From positions 88,737,620 through 88,801,619 of the forward strand of contig CM056583.1 of assembly GCA_029721435.1 (NCBI GenBank): DNA of 64,000 nt. The letters are read 5' to 3'. The translations under genes and the position numbers were made by a program. The DNA comes from Gymnothorax reevesii (Eukaryota; Chordata; Actinopteri; Anguilliformes; Muraenidae). Below the pieces are notes generated by a model, which saw only the letters and a list, made by a program, of their open reading frames with translations, did not search any database and was not told the origin of the DNA. Shown one piece after another: positions 1 to 11,025 of the stretch (positions within the stretch are counted from its first letter, which is position 1; each line of letters opens with the position of its first letter).

Positions 1-1000
1 CAACAAAACAGCACCTAATCTTCTCCTATAATGTTTCACAAGATGGGAGAATACAGAAAGAGGGATCTTCGACCATTCCTCTTTGCACAATCTCTCTAAA
101 TCATCCAGCGACCAGGGTCCTCTCCTCTGCACTCTCCTCTTCAGCTCACTCCACAGGTTTTCAATGGGGTTGAGGTCTGGGGACTGAGATGGCCATGGGA
201 GGAGCTTGATTCTGTGTCTGGTGAACCATTTCTGTGTAGATTTGGCCACGTTTAGGGTCATTATCTTGCTGAAAGACCCAGTGACGACCCATCTTCAGCT
301 TTCGGGCAGAGGCCACCAGATTTTGATTTAAAATGTCCTGGTATTTCAAAGTGTTCATGATGCCTTGCACCCTAACAAGGTTCTCAGGGCCTCTGGAAGA
401 GAAACAGGCCCACAGCATCACTGATCCTTCCCCATACTTCACTGTGGGCCTGAGGTTCTTTTCTGCATACTCATCTTTTGTGTTCCACCAGACCCACTTA
501 GAATGTTTTTTGCCAAAAAGCTCTATCTTGGTCTCATCTCACCAAAGCACACGGTCCCAGTTGAAGTCCCAGAACCTCCTTGCAAACTCCTGATGTTTGC
601 GTTTATGATTGTGAGTGAGAGTCACTCACACTGTGATTGCGAGTGCATGCATCCCAAACAGCTTGTTGGCATCTAGATAGCGCCCGATGGTTGTTTTGGA
701 GACTTTGTGACCCCAAGATGTTACCATTTGTTGAAATTCTTTAACAGCGAGTTTTGGAGAACTTTTTATTTCTCTTACCATCCTCCTCACTGTGCTTGGG
801 GGCAAAATAACCTTGCATCCTCGTCCATGCTTGTGTACCACTGTTCCAGTTGTTTCTTAATAAAACAAATTAATAATTCCTCTGACAGTAGATATGGGCG
901 GGTGCAGGCGAGTGGCTATTTTCTTGTAGCCATTGCCTGACTTGTGACGGTCGACACACACCTGCCTTACTTGAATGGTGTGTTCCTTTGTCTTTCCCAT
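1..1000 (-). pseudogene. Tc1-like transposase, frameshifted
   Basis: Transposase of the Tc1/mariner DDE superfamily, which cuts the element out and inserts it at TA. The start codon is at 1000-998 (MGKTKEHT...). A helix-turn-helix domain follows (KSGNGYKKIATRL, then HGRGCK and PPSTVRRMVREI at about 840-770). The catalytic region shows DETKIELFG near 520, FQQDNDPK near 265 and PDLNPIENLW near 170, so all three acidic residues appear present. The frame shifts near 860 and near 240, and at least one in-frame stop lies near 540-620. The last codons fall outside the window. It cannot encode a working enzyme as read here. Confidence 0.88.
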
Positions 1001-1377
1001 GTTGAAGAGTGGATAAGAGAAATGGCCTCTGTGTCACGTCATATTTATACCCCAGGGAAACCGGAAGTGACGAATTACTAATTAAATGTTCCTAGATACT
1101 CTGATCAACTTTGTGAACTACTGTAGAAATGACAGAAATACTTCAATTATTTATTTCAGAGGAATTGTTTGGGCTGCCAATAATTGTGGAACAGGTGATT
1201 TTATGAAAAATAATTATTTCTTAGGGATTTTTTTCCCCCTGAAAATTCACTTGAGTTGAAGGTTACAATTTTCTACAAGTTTCAGTGTGAGAGTATGCTT
1301 CTGCAATAAAAATTGAATTTATTTTATGGCTTTTAAGACATCTTAACCAGGGGTGCCAATAATTATGGAGGGTGCTT
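1..1377 (-). mobile_element. Tc1-like DNA transposon, cut by window start
   Basis: Almost all of a Tc1-like element read on the minus strand. The outer end of one terminal repeat is visible at about 1340-1377 (GGGTGCCAATAATTATGGAG), followed by TA at 1378-1379, the usual Tc1 target. The terminal region runs inward to about 1180. The other end lies left of base 1. The broken transposase occupies 1-1000. Assignment rests on conserved Tc1 transposase motifs plus the terminal sequence known from fish Tc1 families. Confidence 0.9.
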
Positions 1378-1839
1378 TATCTTTGGCCTCCAATGGCAGT
1401 ACAACATGAAAAACTCTTTCTGGTTTTGCACAGTGTGCTGTCTGTCCCGTCAGTCATAGCAGTGCCGCCAGAGCTGTTCTTTTGTTTGTGGGTCTGACTC
1501 GGCTCATACAGATGCCCAGTTTTGTGTATAGACAAGTATAATGAATTAGTTATCAGACTGCACTGTCCAGGTCATTTCACTGAATTCGTGCAGCATTATG
1601 TTTACCTAGAAGCATATTTCTTCACCTTGGATGTCTGGTGAGTGGTTTGGGAAGTGGGTCTGTTGGGGGGGGCTGCTAAATCTGTTGTTTATGATGCCTT
1701 TGGGGATGATCCTCTCTGTGCACACTCCTGCAGAACTGTGCATTTCACAAAGAGGGTGGACATTTGTGTACTTCAGGTGATTTAAAGGCAAAAATAGGAC
1801 CAAGGGTCCTGTAGCTTACCGGCAAGCAGTCTTACAGCG

Positions 1840-2720
1840 ATGGTACAAGTTATGAGAATTTCATGTGAAGTTTGACATTTGAATGAAAATCAATGTCAAG
1901 GTCACTAAATAAAAGTTCACATACATTTATAAGACCTTCCGTAATACAGTCCTAAGCTCTGAGGCAGTTTTGGTCATTATAATATGTCTATGTATTCAAT
2001 ATGTCAATTGTGAACTTTGAAGGTCACAGAATTTCAAGCTGTGGTCAGTAAATGGATTTCATATTCAACTTTCTGAATATCTCTCGACAAATCTTTGGTG
2101 ATACAAGTCATTGTAATTTCACTGCGGAGTTTGACCCTCAAAGGTCACTGACAGTCAAGTTGTATTTCACCAAATGAAAGTTCATATGTGACTTACTAGA
2201 TGTCAGTAACACAAATCTAGGTTCCATCTGTTCCCGTTATAGTAATACAAGTCATTGCATTTTCACTAGGTCACATTTGACCTTCGAAGGTCAATATGAA
2301 GGTCACGAAATGAAGGTTCATACATGACTTCCTATACTTCTCCAATACAGACAAAGTCATTGAAATTTCACCGTATAGTTTGGCCGTTGAAAGTCACTGA
2401 AGGTCAAGTTCAAGGTCACCCAATGAAACTTCATACATGACTTCCTATATGGCCACAATACAAACCTAAGCTCTATCTGGATTACTTTTGGCGATAGAAG
2501 TCATTGAAATTTCACAATGTAAAGTTTGACCTTCAAAGGTCACTGAAGGTCAAGTTCAAGGCCACCAAGGTAAAGTTCATGTATGACTTTCTATATGTGT
2601 TCAATGCACATATGTTCCCAATCTTCAATATTTTCAAGCCTTGAAACCTTTGAAAATTGTAACATTTTGCTTCACCTCAAGTTTGACCTTTCAAGGTCAT
2701 CTGAGGTCAACTTTAGCAGC
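1840..2720. repeat. Diverged tandem array, ~145-bp unit, rich in AGGTCA half-sites
   Basis: Units share the order: AAGTCATTG-AATTTCAC, TTTGACCTTCAAAGGTCA, a second AGGTCA, TGAAAGTTCATACATGACTT, CCTATATG, TACAAACCTAAGCTCTATCTG. Half-site clusters lie near 2132, 2278, 2384, 2527 and 2684, about 105-155 bp apart. Two clusters (2527-2552 and 2684-2709) have the same geometry: an everted pair with a 4-bp gap followed by a direct repeat with a 4-bp gap. Confidence 0.75.
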
Positions 2721-2740
2721 CAAATTATAGGTCATATATT

Positions 2741-3290
2741 ACTTCCTATATGTCACTAATACAAACTTAATCTCTATCTGTAACCATTTAGCTTTCACAG
2801 GCAATTTGGCTCGTTCTTGAGACCCAATGTTAAAGTACAGCGCCCCCACTAGACCCACTTCTGTCGATTCAGTCAAAATGGCACTCGCACTGTACATAAA
2901 GTGTATCAAGGTGAGTTGATCGCCAGATTTTGAAAGAAGTTATCAGACAATTTAAAAAAAATCTTATCTAAGTCATATCTTTTAACATTGTTCATGAATT
3001 CCCTTAAATTTAATATTGCTAAAATATAGGTCTTGTATGACTTCCTACATGTCAATAATACAAACTTAATATCTATCTGCAACCATTTGGCCTCCACAGG
3101 CCATCTAGCATATTCAAAAAGCACAGCGCCCCTTATAGACCCACTTCTGTCGATTCAACAAAAATGGCGCCCACACTGTACATTGACGGTACCAAGGTAA
3201 GTCGATTGTCTGATTTAGAAAAAAATGTATCGCGCAATTTTTAAGAAATAATTTTTTAAAATTTCTCAGTCCTATCTTTAACATTGGAGC
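2741..3290. repeat. Direct duplication of a ~290-bp block
   Basis: The block at 2741-2995 is repeated at 3040-3290. Both contain ACTTCCTA(T/C)ATGTCA, AATACAAACTTAAT, ATCTATCTG, CAGCGCCCC, AGACCCACTTCTGTCGATTC and AAAATGGC. Parts of the block (ACTTCCTATATG, TACAAACTTAA) continue the tandem array to the left, so this looks like an enlarged version of the same unit. Confidence 0.8.
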
Positions 3291-3495
3291 CAAAATTTCA
3301 AGGGCCCATAAAACAGACAAAAATGATTCAATCAAAAATCAGAGAAAAACATCTGGAGATATGGTCTGGTAGTATGTTATTGCAAATTTAAACAAAAATT
3401 CATCAGGCCAAAAAAAGATTAAAAATGTTCTGGGCGACAGACGCCGGACTCCACACCACGACAACAGCTTATCGGCCCATAGGGTCGGTAAGCTA

Positions 3496-5509
3496 AAAAT
3501 CCATCCTAAGCCTTGTGCAGGATTGCATCGCCTTTGCAATTTGGATGGACTCTAATCTGTGCTTTTCGCATAGTCTATTTTTTCATGCTTCAAAAAATTC
3601 AATTTATGCGCTTGGCGTCTTTCGGCCTTGAGGCCATTAAGTCTGTCCACTTCAATCGGTCTATCCTGCCATGAATGCAATGAGGAGTACTGAGGTGAGA
3701 AAAAGCTTGGGAAATAACACTGGTGGAGCACTCTGCGTTAAACTTGGATGTTACGGCGGCATATTGGCATTATGTTTAATTTCAGTAGGATGTAATGTTC
3801 GTGTCATTAATCATTGCATGCCATTTTTCTGCATGAGTTGATTAAATTGAGCAGCTTATTAAGCAGTGAATATTAGAGGATTAAGAGCATTGATTTCCTT
3901 GCATAAGGAACCTCGGATCATTTAGTAATGTCTGTTAATGTTCACCCATGGGCAGTACTGTAGAATGAAGTCAGAATACAAACGGCAGGAATGCGTAGTT
4001 GTGCGGCTCAACAATTTGGGCTTGGTGCAATGCGGTGTTCAGCTGTTTTTGGTCCCCCGAGTATGTTTTTTCAGCGTAGTTGCACAGATTTAGGATCCCG
4101 GTGAATGCAGCTAGAGGTGTGTATCCTAGGATCAACTACCGGTGCTGCTGATAACTACCGGTGTTGTTCACTTACTCTGTCCACAGAGCAGCATTAGAAC
4201 GCCCACGCAGTGGCATCTTCAACTTTCAGCTGTAAGGAACAAACATCTCTTCAAGATTGGAGCTATTGGGGGAAAAAAGGCTTTCATCTGACTTGCTCCA
4301 GCAAACCAGATCCGGGCCACTGAAGGACCATTGCTCTTGCTGTATGTGGGCCAGAACTCGGCCGTGTAGAGTGCATTATGTGGGCCAAACCTGGACAAGG
4401 CCAATATTGCTATAAGGGAAATTACCACTATTACGAAGCAACAATCCCATAATTAATGCGCAGTTGCCTCAACTGACAGTGAGTGGAGCTATGCTGATGG
4501 CATGAAACAATGTTGCAACATTTTCATGAATTTTGTTGGCCGCTGTTTTGTGGTTGTTGGTGATAACGACTCTGCAACTAAACTTCGCAACCAAGCTATC
4601 AGAAATAACATATGCTATGGATAAGGTGGGTCTTCAAAAAAAGCAGGGTCAGCAGAGGAGAGTTGCGGCGAGGTAACGGGCTGTGGCAGTCCCCAAAATT
4701 ACATCAACGTCAACTTGATGCCGTGGCGAGGCCTTGTAGTTACCAGACTGGCAGCATCCATGCTCGTTGCAACGTTACTTTTTTCTGTTACTATCACAAG
4801 GCATCTCGTTTTCTTGGTTTTAATGCCAAAATCTTCCACAATTAGGACAAAACGCGAGGGAAATTTACTGCAATAACCCTGCGAGGAAAAGGGATTTCCT
4901 TCAGCTAATTGTAGATACAAAGCAGTAGCTCCTCTTCTGTTAAAACTCTGGGTATCAAAAGTGCCGGAGGAATCCTCTGGAGCAGCTGCAGGCATCAGAT
5001 CATCGAGTATCATTCACCGTTCTTCAGCCGAAATGTTCCTCTTTATTTCACTATCTTTACCTTCCCTTTGAAAAACAAAATGGTCAAGCCTGCCTGTTCT
5101 GGGAAACTTCAGGAATAGCACAAGATGATGGTACATGCTTTTTGGTGCTGAAAATTTTGAAACATTTCTATGTGTGACATGTTTAATGTTGATCATAAAA
5201 ATTTAAGGTAATGGTTTATTGTTAAGAGGGCAAGCTAGCTGCTGGGTAACTAAATTTGCATATTTGTTTAATGGTGACTACATTAACCTGTCATTTATGT
5301 TTACTTGTAATCCACTGACCAACGCCACTTGCATTCTACATGGGGAACGATTGGCTATGACTGCATTGAGTGGATTGATTGCTTATGCCTGGGGAGATTG
5401 AAGTGGAGGACGCGGCTCTGTGTTCTCGTGATACGTTTGATTGAGAGCCGCATCTGTTGTCCTGTATTTCTCCCACCCCTTTTTCAGGGGTACTACATGT
5501 ACTCCAGAG
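3496..5509. other. No gene or clear element seen
   Basis: AT-rich DNA with only short frames. Two copies of a TGTGGGCCA motif about 50 bp apart near 4345 and 4380 resemble fragments of a common fish repeat, but no element boundary could be drawn. Confidence 0.4.
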
Positions 5510-5882
5510 CAGGGGTTCCTAAACTCGGTCCTGGAGTCTCCCTGTGTATACTGGTTTTCTTTCTAACCATAATTCCCTTCTCAGGATTTCAATAAGCTGC
5601 TGTATTAAAAGCAGTTAATGGCGGTCTTGAGCCAAATTTTAATAGAAATATTCTAGTGTGCCATAAAGAATCAAAGACCCTTGAACATACTGTTTTGTTT
5701 TTTCCTTTGTAGCAAGCAATTTCAGGAAACAATATCATAAGACAGAGCAAATTAGACATTGAGAAAATCAAAAAGCTCCTGTGCTGAACACAGGTGTTCA
5801 GAGTTTCCTCTATAGAGTGTTAGTGTTTGCAACCATGTGTCAGCAGATTCACCAATTAGGAACCTATTGACTTTGATTTACC

Positions 5883-5913
<31 letters not shown>

Positions 5914-6147
5914 ACACTTTTTAGGCAGTTGTTGCTAATATTTCACAATGTGAATGTTCAATTTATTCTTCACTGCATGCACACATATCTATCAAAATAT
6001 ATCTTGAGAGGATAAATTCCTGTGCTAAAAAATGAATGCACTAATTAAGACAAGTGATCTGCTTATAAAATCCTACAATTGCAATTATGGGTGGAATGAA
6101 AACCAGCATACACAGGGAGGCACCAGGACCGAGTTTGGGAACCACTG
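5510..6147. mobile_element. hAT-type MITE with 8-bp target duplication
   Basis: Terminal inverted repeats of about 50 bp: the left end begins CAGGGGTTCCTAAACTCGGT at 5510, and the right end read in reverse begins CAGTGGTTCCCAAACTCGGT at 6147. CAG(T/G)GGTTCCCAAAC is a typical hAT terminus. The flanks are CTCCAGAG (5502-5509) and CTCTAGAG (6148-6155), a 7/8 match to an 8-bp hAT-style duplication. The 638-bp body has no transposase and contains a C-run plus CA-repeat at 5881-5917. Confidence 0.88.
5881..5917. repeat. Poly-C followed by (CA)n microsatellite
   Basis: About 19 C residues, then an uninterrupted CA run, inside the hAT-type MITE. Confidence 0.95.
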
Positions 6148-6465
6148 CTCTAGAGGTATGAATAAATATAGACGCACTGTTTACATAATTAATATATAAG
6201 TTAATTCATTTTGTCAAACTGATTAGCACGGTAAGAATTGGCCGTATAGGGAAATTATTTATTTGGTTGAATTTGGCCGCAAGTTGACTTAAGCCTGACC
6301 ACCAAGCTTAGCTGCGATCTGGAAACCCTGGCCTATTGTCCTGTTATAGTATGTAAAATATCGGAATTATTTTTTACAGAAATGCAGGTGATTTGTAAAG
6401 CTTTTTAAAACATGAAGCGTGGAAGTGTTCATATTTTGACTAGCCCATGTTTGCTGCAAGCTACA

Positions 6466-9400
6466 CATTTATTTGTATTTTGTATTTGTATTTATTTTGA
6501 TCTCCATTAGCTGTAACAAGTACAGCTACTCTTCCTGGAGTCAATTCAACATGCTCCGTGCAAAACATATACACCAGTGCTCACATCAACAACAAAACAC
6601 ATACAAAAAACAAATAAATAAAACCAACATCCACCCACCCACCCCCCACTCCCTATACACACACACTCACACACACATCTACATATAAATGCACATATAG
6701 TACATAGACATACACATTACATACATATATTCATATACATACCTATATAGTACATGCATGTATATATACACATGTACATGTACAGAAAGGACCCAGCTGT
6801 TTTTCCTGACATTTATAGAGATTCTCAGGCTCATGTTATTTAGTTATTTCAAATTCAGAATTCGTTCCTAATAAAATGCCTCTTCAGAAGGAACTTAAAC
6901 TGCTGTTTACTGTTTGCAGAAATTATTTCACTTGGCAAAGTGTTCCAGCCAAACATTGCTCTATACATTACTGTACTTTTTCCATAGTTTGTTTCCACAT
7001 TAGGTAGTTTAAATCTACCCTCCGTGGCATGTCGTGTTTCATATTGATGTTCATCAGAGCTTAGATATAACTTTTGGAAGAGTACATTTGGTAATTTAGT
7101 TGTAACAATATTTCTAGTAAAATTAAGCAATGAGGCCGTAAATCTTTCTTTCACTTTTAGCCAAGACAATATGTTGTGCATCCAGTTCACATTAGTCCTG
7201 AGTGGACAACGTAGCGCACATCGAGCTGCTCTATTTTGGACAGTTTGTAAGGTCTTTATATGTGTAACAGCAGCACATGACCAAATCTCAGAGCAGTAAT
7301 CTAACTGCGACAGCACAAGGGTCTTTATCACATCTGCTGTCATGTTGAGAGGTAGCATGCGAGAACATCTTCTTACCATTGAGAGACTTTGGCCCATCCT
7401 GCGAACTACTATACGAATATGTTCTGACCATGATAGTTTGTTGTCAATCTCAACACCAAGTAGTTTTGTCACCTGTACCTGTTCAACACTAATGTCTTTG
7501 ACAACCAGACGTAGTTTGGGTTCGGTTAACAGCATATGTTTGGTTCCAAAGACAATACTTTTTGTCTTGCCAACATTTAGAACTAGCTTGTTATTCATAA
7601 CCCAGTCAAGTACAGCTTTTAACTCTTCCATCAAAACATTTTGAAGTTCTTCAACTGTATCTTGTGATGAATAAATGGTTGAGTCATCAGCGTACATTGC
7701 TATTTTTGCTTTTTTTAACACTAATGGCAGGTCATTAGTATATATAGAAAACAGGAGTGGTCCTAGACAGCTTCCCTGTGGTATACCACAGCGAACACTT
7801 TTCCCATCTGAGAAGCTCCCATTGAAAAAGACAGCTTGCCTCCTGTTTTCTAAATAACTCTTTAGCCAAAGTAATGCTGCTTGACCGAAGCCATAACATT
7901 GCATTTTTCGTAACAGAAGGTTGTGATCAATAAGATCAAAAGCTGAGCTAAAATCCAGCAATACAGCTCCGGCCAACCTTCTGTTATCTAATGCCGTCAT
8001 CCAATCATTTGTCATCTGGGCCATAGCTGTAGCGGTTGAATGCCCTGCTCTGTATGCATGTTGGAAATCTGTATTTAAATTATTATCTAAGAAATATTTT
8101 TGAATTTGTTCAAAAACAATCCTCTCCATAATTTTACTCAGAGCAGGTAACAGACTGATCGGTCTACTGTTAGGGCCACAGAAAGGTGCGGTTGCACTTT
8201 TTGGTAACGGCACAATTTTTGCTGTTTTCCAAGCATTTGGATAGATTCCCTTATTAAAAGTCAAGTTTAAAATGTGAGCAATAGGAACTGCAATGAAGCT
8301 TGCAGCAAGTTTCAATAATTTTGGATCAATATTATCTATACCCGATGGCTTTTCTTTACATTCTAATAATAATTTTTCTACCTGGCCAGCAGTAACATTA
8401 ACAAACTCAAAATTGCAAGTTTTCCCCACCATAATACAATTTCTTATGAGAAATTCTGCTTTTGAGTTATTAGTTTCTCCCATATCATCTCTTAACCTAT
8501 CAATTTTGTTACAAAAATAATTGTTCAAGTGATTGGCTATATCCATTGGCTTTGTGATAAACTGACCCCCTGATTCAAGAAATGATGGAGTGGATTTAAC
8601 ATTCCTTCCCAGGATACTGTTCAGGATACTCCATAATTTCTTGTTGTCATGTTTCTCATTTATAATCAAATTGTTATAGTACGCCTTCTTTTTCTTTTTA
8701 TTTAGTTTAGTTACATAATTTCTCAGTTTCCGGTATATCTGCCAATCTGTTTCATAATTAGAAACATTTGCCATTCTTTTAGCCTCATCTCTTTGTACCA
8801 TGCAGTCCTTGAGTTCAGTATCAATCCAACCAGCTCTTACTTTCCTCACTGTACGCTTTTTAATCGCGGCATGTTTATCACTCACTTCTAAAAACAGCTT
8901 GTTGAAAACTTCAACTGCTACATCTGGATTTTTACTAATCAACACATCATCCCAACAAATATTACGGATATCCTCAGTAAAACCATCTTCAGTAAAACTT
9001 TTATATGACCTTTTAACTATTATTTTATGCCCAGCTTTAGGAACTCTGGTTTTCCTCACCATAGCAATGAGGTTATGATCACTACAGCCCGCTGGGACTG
9101 ATATAGCTTTAGTACAAAAATCACCAGAGTTAGTAAAGATATGGTCAATTAAAGTAGATGTCTTAGATCCATCACTCCTACAGTATATTCGTGTTGGTTT
9201 GGTTACCATCTGTTTTAAACCACATGCCTCAATAATAGAATGAAGCTTATTTCTTAAAGGACACTGTAATAAATTCCAGTCTATATTAAGGTCTCCCATA
9301 ATATAGACTTCATTTTGATTGTCACATACATTGTCTATCATAGCACATACATTATCCAGGTAGGCAGAATTTGCATTGGGTGGACGGTAACAACAGCCAA

Positions 9401-9597
9401 CCAGCAGCGGTTTTAGATGTGGAATGTGGACTTGAAGCACTAACACTTCAATCTCAGGTAACATTAAATCCAATCTAATTTTTACTGGTATTTGCTCCTG
9501 TATATACATGGCTACACCGCCACCCCTTGCATTTCTGTCATTTCTATATAAGCAATACCCTTGTATATATATATTTACGGCATGTTCTAGTTGGCAT
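6466..9597 (-). mobile_element. 5'-truncated non-LTR retrotransposon (LINE) with intact ORF
   Basis: Minus-strand LINE. The 3' end is at about 6466-6500, where the tail is built of TATTTGTATTT-type units (on the element strand ATACAAATACAAA). The 3' UTR covers 6500-6854 and includes a CA/TA-rich low-complexity stretch at 6640-6790. The ORF occupies 6855-9509 and remains open upstream to 9597. The first part of the endonuclease domain is missing, so the copy is 5'-truncated. No target-site duplication was recognised. The reverse transcriptase resembles the CR1/Jockey/Rex-type group; the clade was not settled. Confidence 0.92.
6855..9509 (-). CDS. LINE ORF2-like protein: endonuclease plus reverse transcriptase
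   Basis: 884 codons without a stop. The product nicks target DNA and copies element RNA into the nick. The N-terminal part is an apurinic-type endonuclease: YRPPN at 41-45, GDLNIDW at 72-78 and SDHNLI at 143-148. Reverse transcriptase follows from about residue 430: RPISLLPALSKIMER, HSTATAM, LLDFSSAFDLIDH at 517-529, GIPQGSCLGP at 575-584, and YADD at 606-609 with both catalytic aspartates. The C-terminal 200 residues match the usual LINE tail (SQLDYC, LQTVQNRAARC). The frame stays open upstream of the listed ATG to 9597, with GGGVAMYI there matching the endonuclease family, so this ATG is internal and the true start has been lost. The long undamaged frame suggests recent insertion, but activity is unlikely without the 5' end. 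Confidence 0.92.
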   Translation of the reverse strand: MYIQEQIPVKIRLDLMLPEIEVLVLQVHIPHLKPLLVGCCYRPPNANSAYLDNVCAMIDNVCDNQNEVYIMGDLNIDWNLLQCPLRNKLHSIIEACGLKQMVTKPTRIYCRSDGSKTSTLIDHIFTNSGDFCTKAISVPAGCSDHNLIAMVRKTRVPKAGHKIIVKRSYKSFTEDGFTEDIRNICWDDVLISKNPDVAVEVFNKLFLEVSDKHAAIKKRTVRKVRAGWIDTELKDCMVQRDEAKRMANVSNYETDWQIYRKLRNYVTKLNKKKKKAYYNNLIINEKHDNKKLWSILNSILGRNVKSTPSFLESGGQFITKPMDIANHLNNYFCNKIDRLRDDMGETNNSKAEFLIRNCIMVGKTCNFEFVNVTAGQVEKLLLECKEKPSGIDNIDPKLLKLAASFIAVPIAHILNLTFNKGIYPNAWKTAKIVPLPKSATAPFCGPNSRPISLLPALSKIMERIVFEQIQKYFLDNNLNTDFQHAYRAGHSTATAMAQMTNDWMTALDNRRLAGAVLLDFSSAFDLIDHNLLLRKMQCYGFGQAALLWLKSYLENRRQAVFFNGSFSDGKSVRCGIPQGSCLGPLLFSIYTNDLPLVLKKAKIAMYADDSTIYSSQDTVEELQNVLMEELKAVLDWVMNNKLVLNVGKTKSIVFGTKHMLLTEPKLRLVVKDISVEQVQVTKLLGVEIDNKLSWSEHIRIVVRRMGQSLSMVRRCSRMLPLNMTADVIKTLVLSQLDYCSEIWSCAAVTHIKTLQTVQNRAARCALRCPLRTNVNWMHNILSWLKVKERFTASLLNFTRNIVTTKLPNVLFQKLYLSSDEHQYETRHATEGRFKLPNVETNYGKSTVMYRAMFGWNTLPSEIISANSKQQFKFLLKRHFIRNEF

Positions 9598-11025
9598 TAA
9601 CATGACTGAAGAGAACGGACTAGGGTTTTTCATCACACTGATGACTATGAGGAATCTGCTTCTCAATAAAACTGTCACCAGTGCACTTTGTTGCTGCAAG
9701 CAGTACAGCCTAATGATTCCTCGTTGCAAAATCTCCATTTTTAACGAGCTCACTAGAAACAATGCGCGACATTTTACTGCCAGACTGATTAACCGTCCTG
9801 CCGACCTTGTTAGTCCATGGTAATGTGCTACCGCGCTCCCTGGAGGAGGCTTGAAGAGTGACATCATGCATTTTTAGATCCGCCAACTGGTGCAGTGATC
9901 TGGTCTGGGTTTACTTCTGCAATGGAGCTGCAGAGGTAAGAGATACAGGTGTCTCAGGGATCCAGCTGATAGCAGTGAAAGAGATTTCTCAAATAAACTT
10001 GAATCCAATGCAAAAAATGTGTCAAGCCAGGCAAACCTGATGAACCAGGGTGAAGTTGCGCTGAAAGAGAGCTTTTACCAGCAGAGGGAGCTGTAGTACT
10101 GATTTTAGCCTGGTCTCACTGTCACATCAACATTAAAGAAAATTATTTTGCACCGCTGGAATAGATGGAGCAACAATTGATCAAATCTACAATGTAAGGC
10201 TATGACAGATTGTGCCGTTCATTTAAAACAAAAAAAAAAAATTTTTGTACATTAATGTATTACTTTAAGAATAAATTAATATAATGCACTTTGACGAAAA
10301 TAAGGGTAATTTTAAACATCTTGTTTGCTTGATAAGGGCAAATGTAGCAAATAAATGAATGAATAAATTAATAATTGAAGCATGCGAGTGGTTACAGGCA
10401 AGATACTTGCCCTTCAGTTTTTTAATTGACCCACATTTAAGGTAGAGCTGCACGGGAAGTAATCAGACTTACGATTGAGGGGAAAACTTGAATGCTTAAA
10501 ATATTTGAATAAACCTTATATGAGAGGTTCTTTTAATTATCCCCATCAGTTAAATCCTACAATATACCAAGAAGTTCTGTATACCGCCGATCAGCCTGAG
10601 ATTGAGTCCTTGTTAGGAGAGTAAGGTGCCTGAATGAAACCGTCTAATTTAGTTTGAGAATAAGGGTTTCAGGGTGGATTAATCTAGTCAGACAGAAGAA
10701 AATAGACTATTTATTGAGGTCAGACCCAGGGTGTTATCTTGGAAAAAGCGCTAAAATAAAAGCCCACGAGCTGGAAATCGAGTGAGAGCTGGCGTGTGCA
10801 TCTCTAGCTCGGGGATCGACATCCACGGTATTGGAGGAGAGGCTGGAGTAGACGACTCCAACTGAGATTGATTTCTGCGTGGCGGGAACTACGGCTTTTT
10901 TTTTCTTTCTTTTTTTTTTGAGAGGCGCAGAAATGGAAATAGGTTTGATATGCAGCTGACTTTGTCAATCAGACTCGCTGAACCTCAGCCTTGGGTCTGC
11001 AGACGTATTAATAGCCAGGCTTAGA
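9598..11025. other. No gene seen
   Basis: Unannotated AT-rich DNA. It contains an A-run near 10231 and T-runs near 10900-10920. Small frames show no recognisable motif. Confidence 0.4.

Larger units (their letters stand above)
1812..3495. mobile_element. Possible non-autonomous TIR element with internal tandem array
   Basis: TAGCTTACCGGC at 1812 is matched in reverse complement by GTCGGTAAGCTA ending at 3495, giving a 10-bp inverted terminus with one mismatch just inside. Between them lie a tandem array of about 145-bp units (1840-2720), a duplicated block of about 290 bp (2741-3290) and a unique right end. No coding region is seen. No clear target-site duplication was found, so the limits are provisional. 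It could instead be an unrelated tandem repeat whose flanks match by chance. Confidence 0.5.

Noticed and set aside
7342..9078. Plus-strand ORFs across the LINE
   Set aside because: Antisense shadows of the minus-strand endonuclease-reverse transcriptase ORF.
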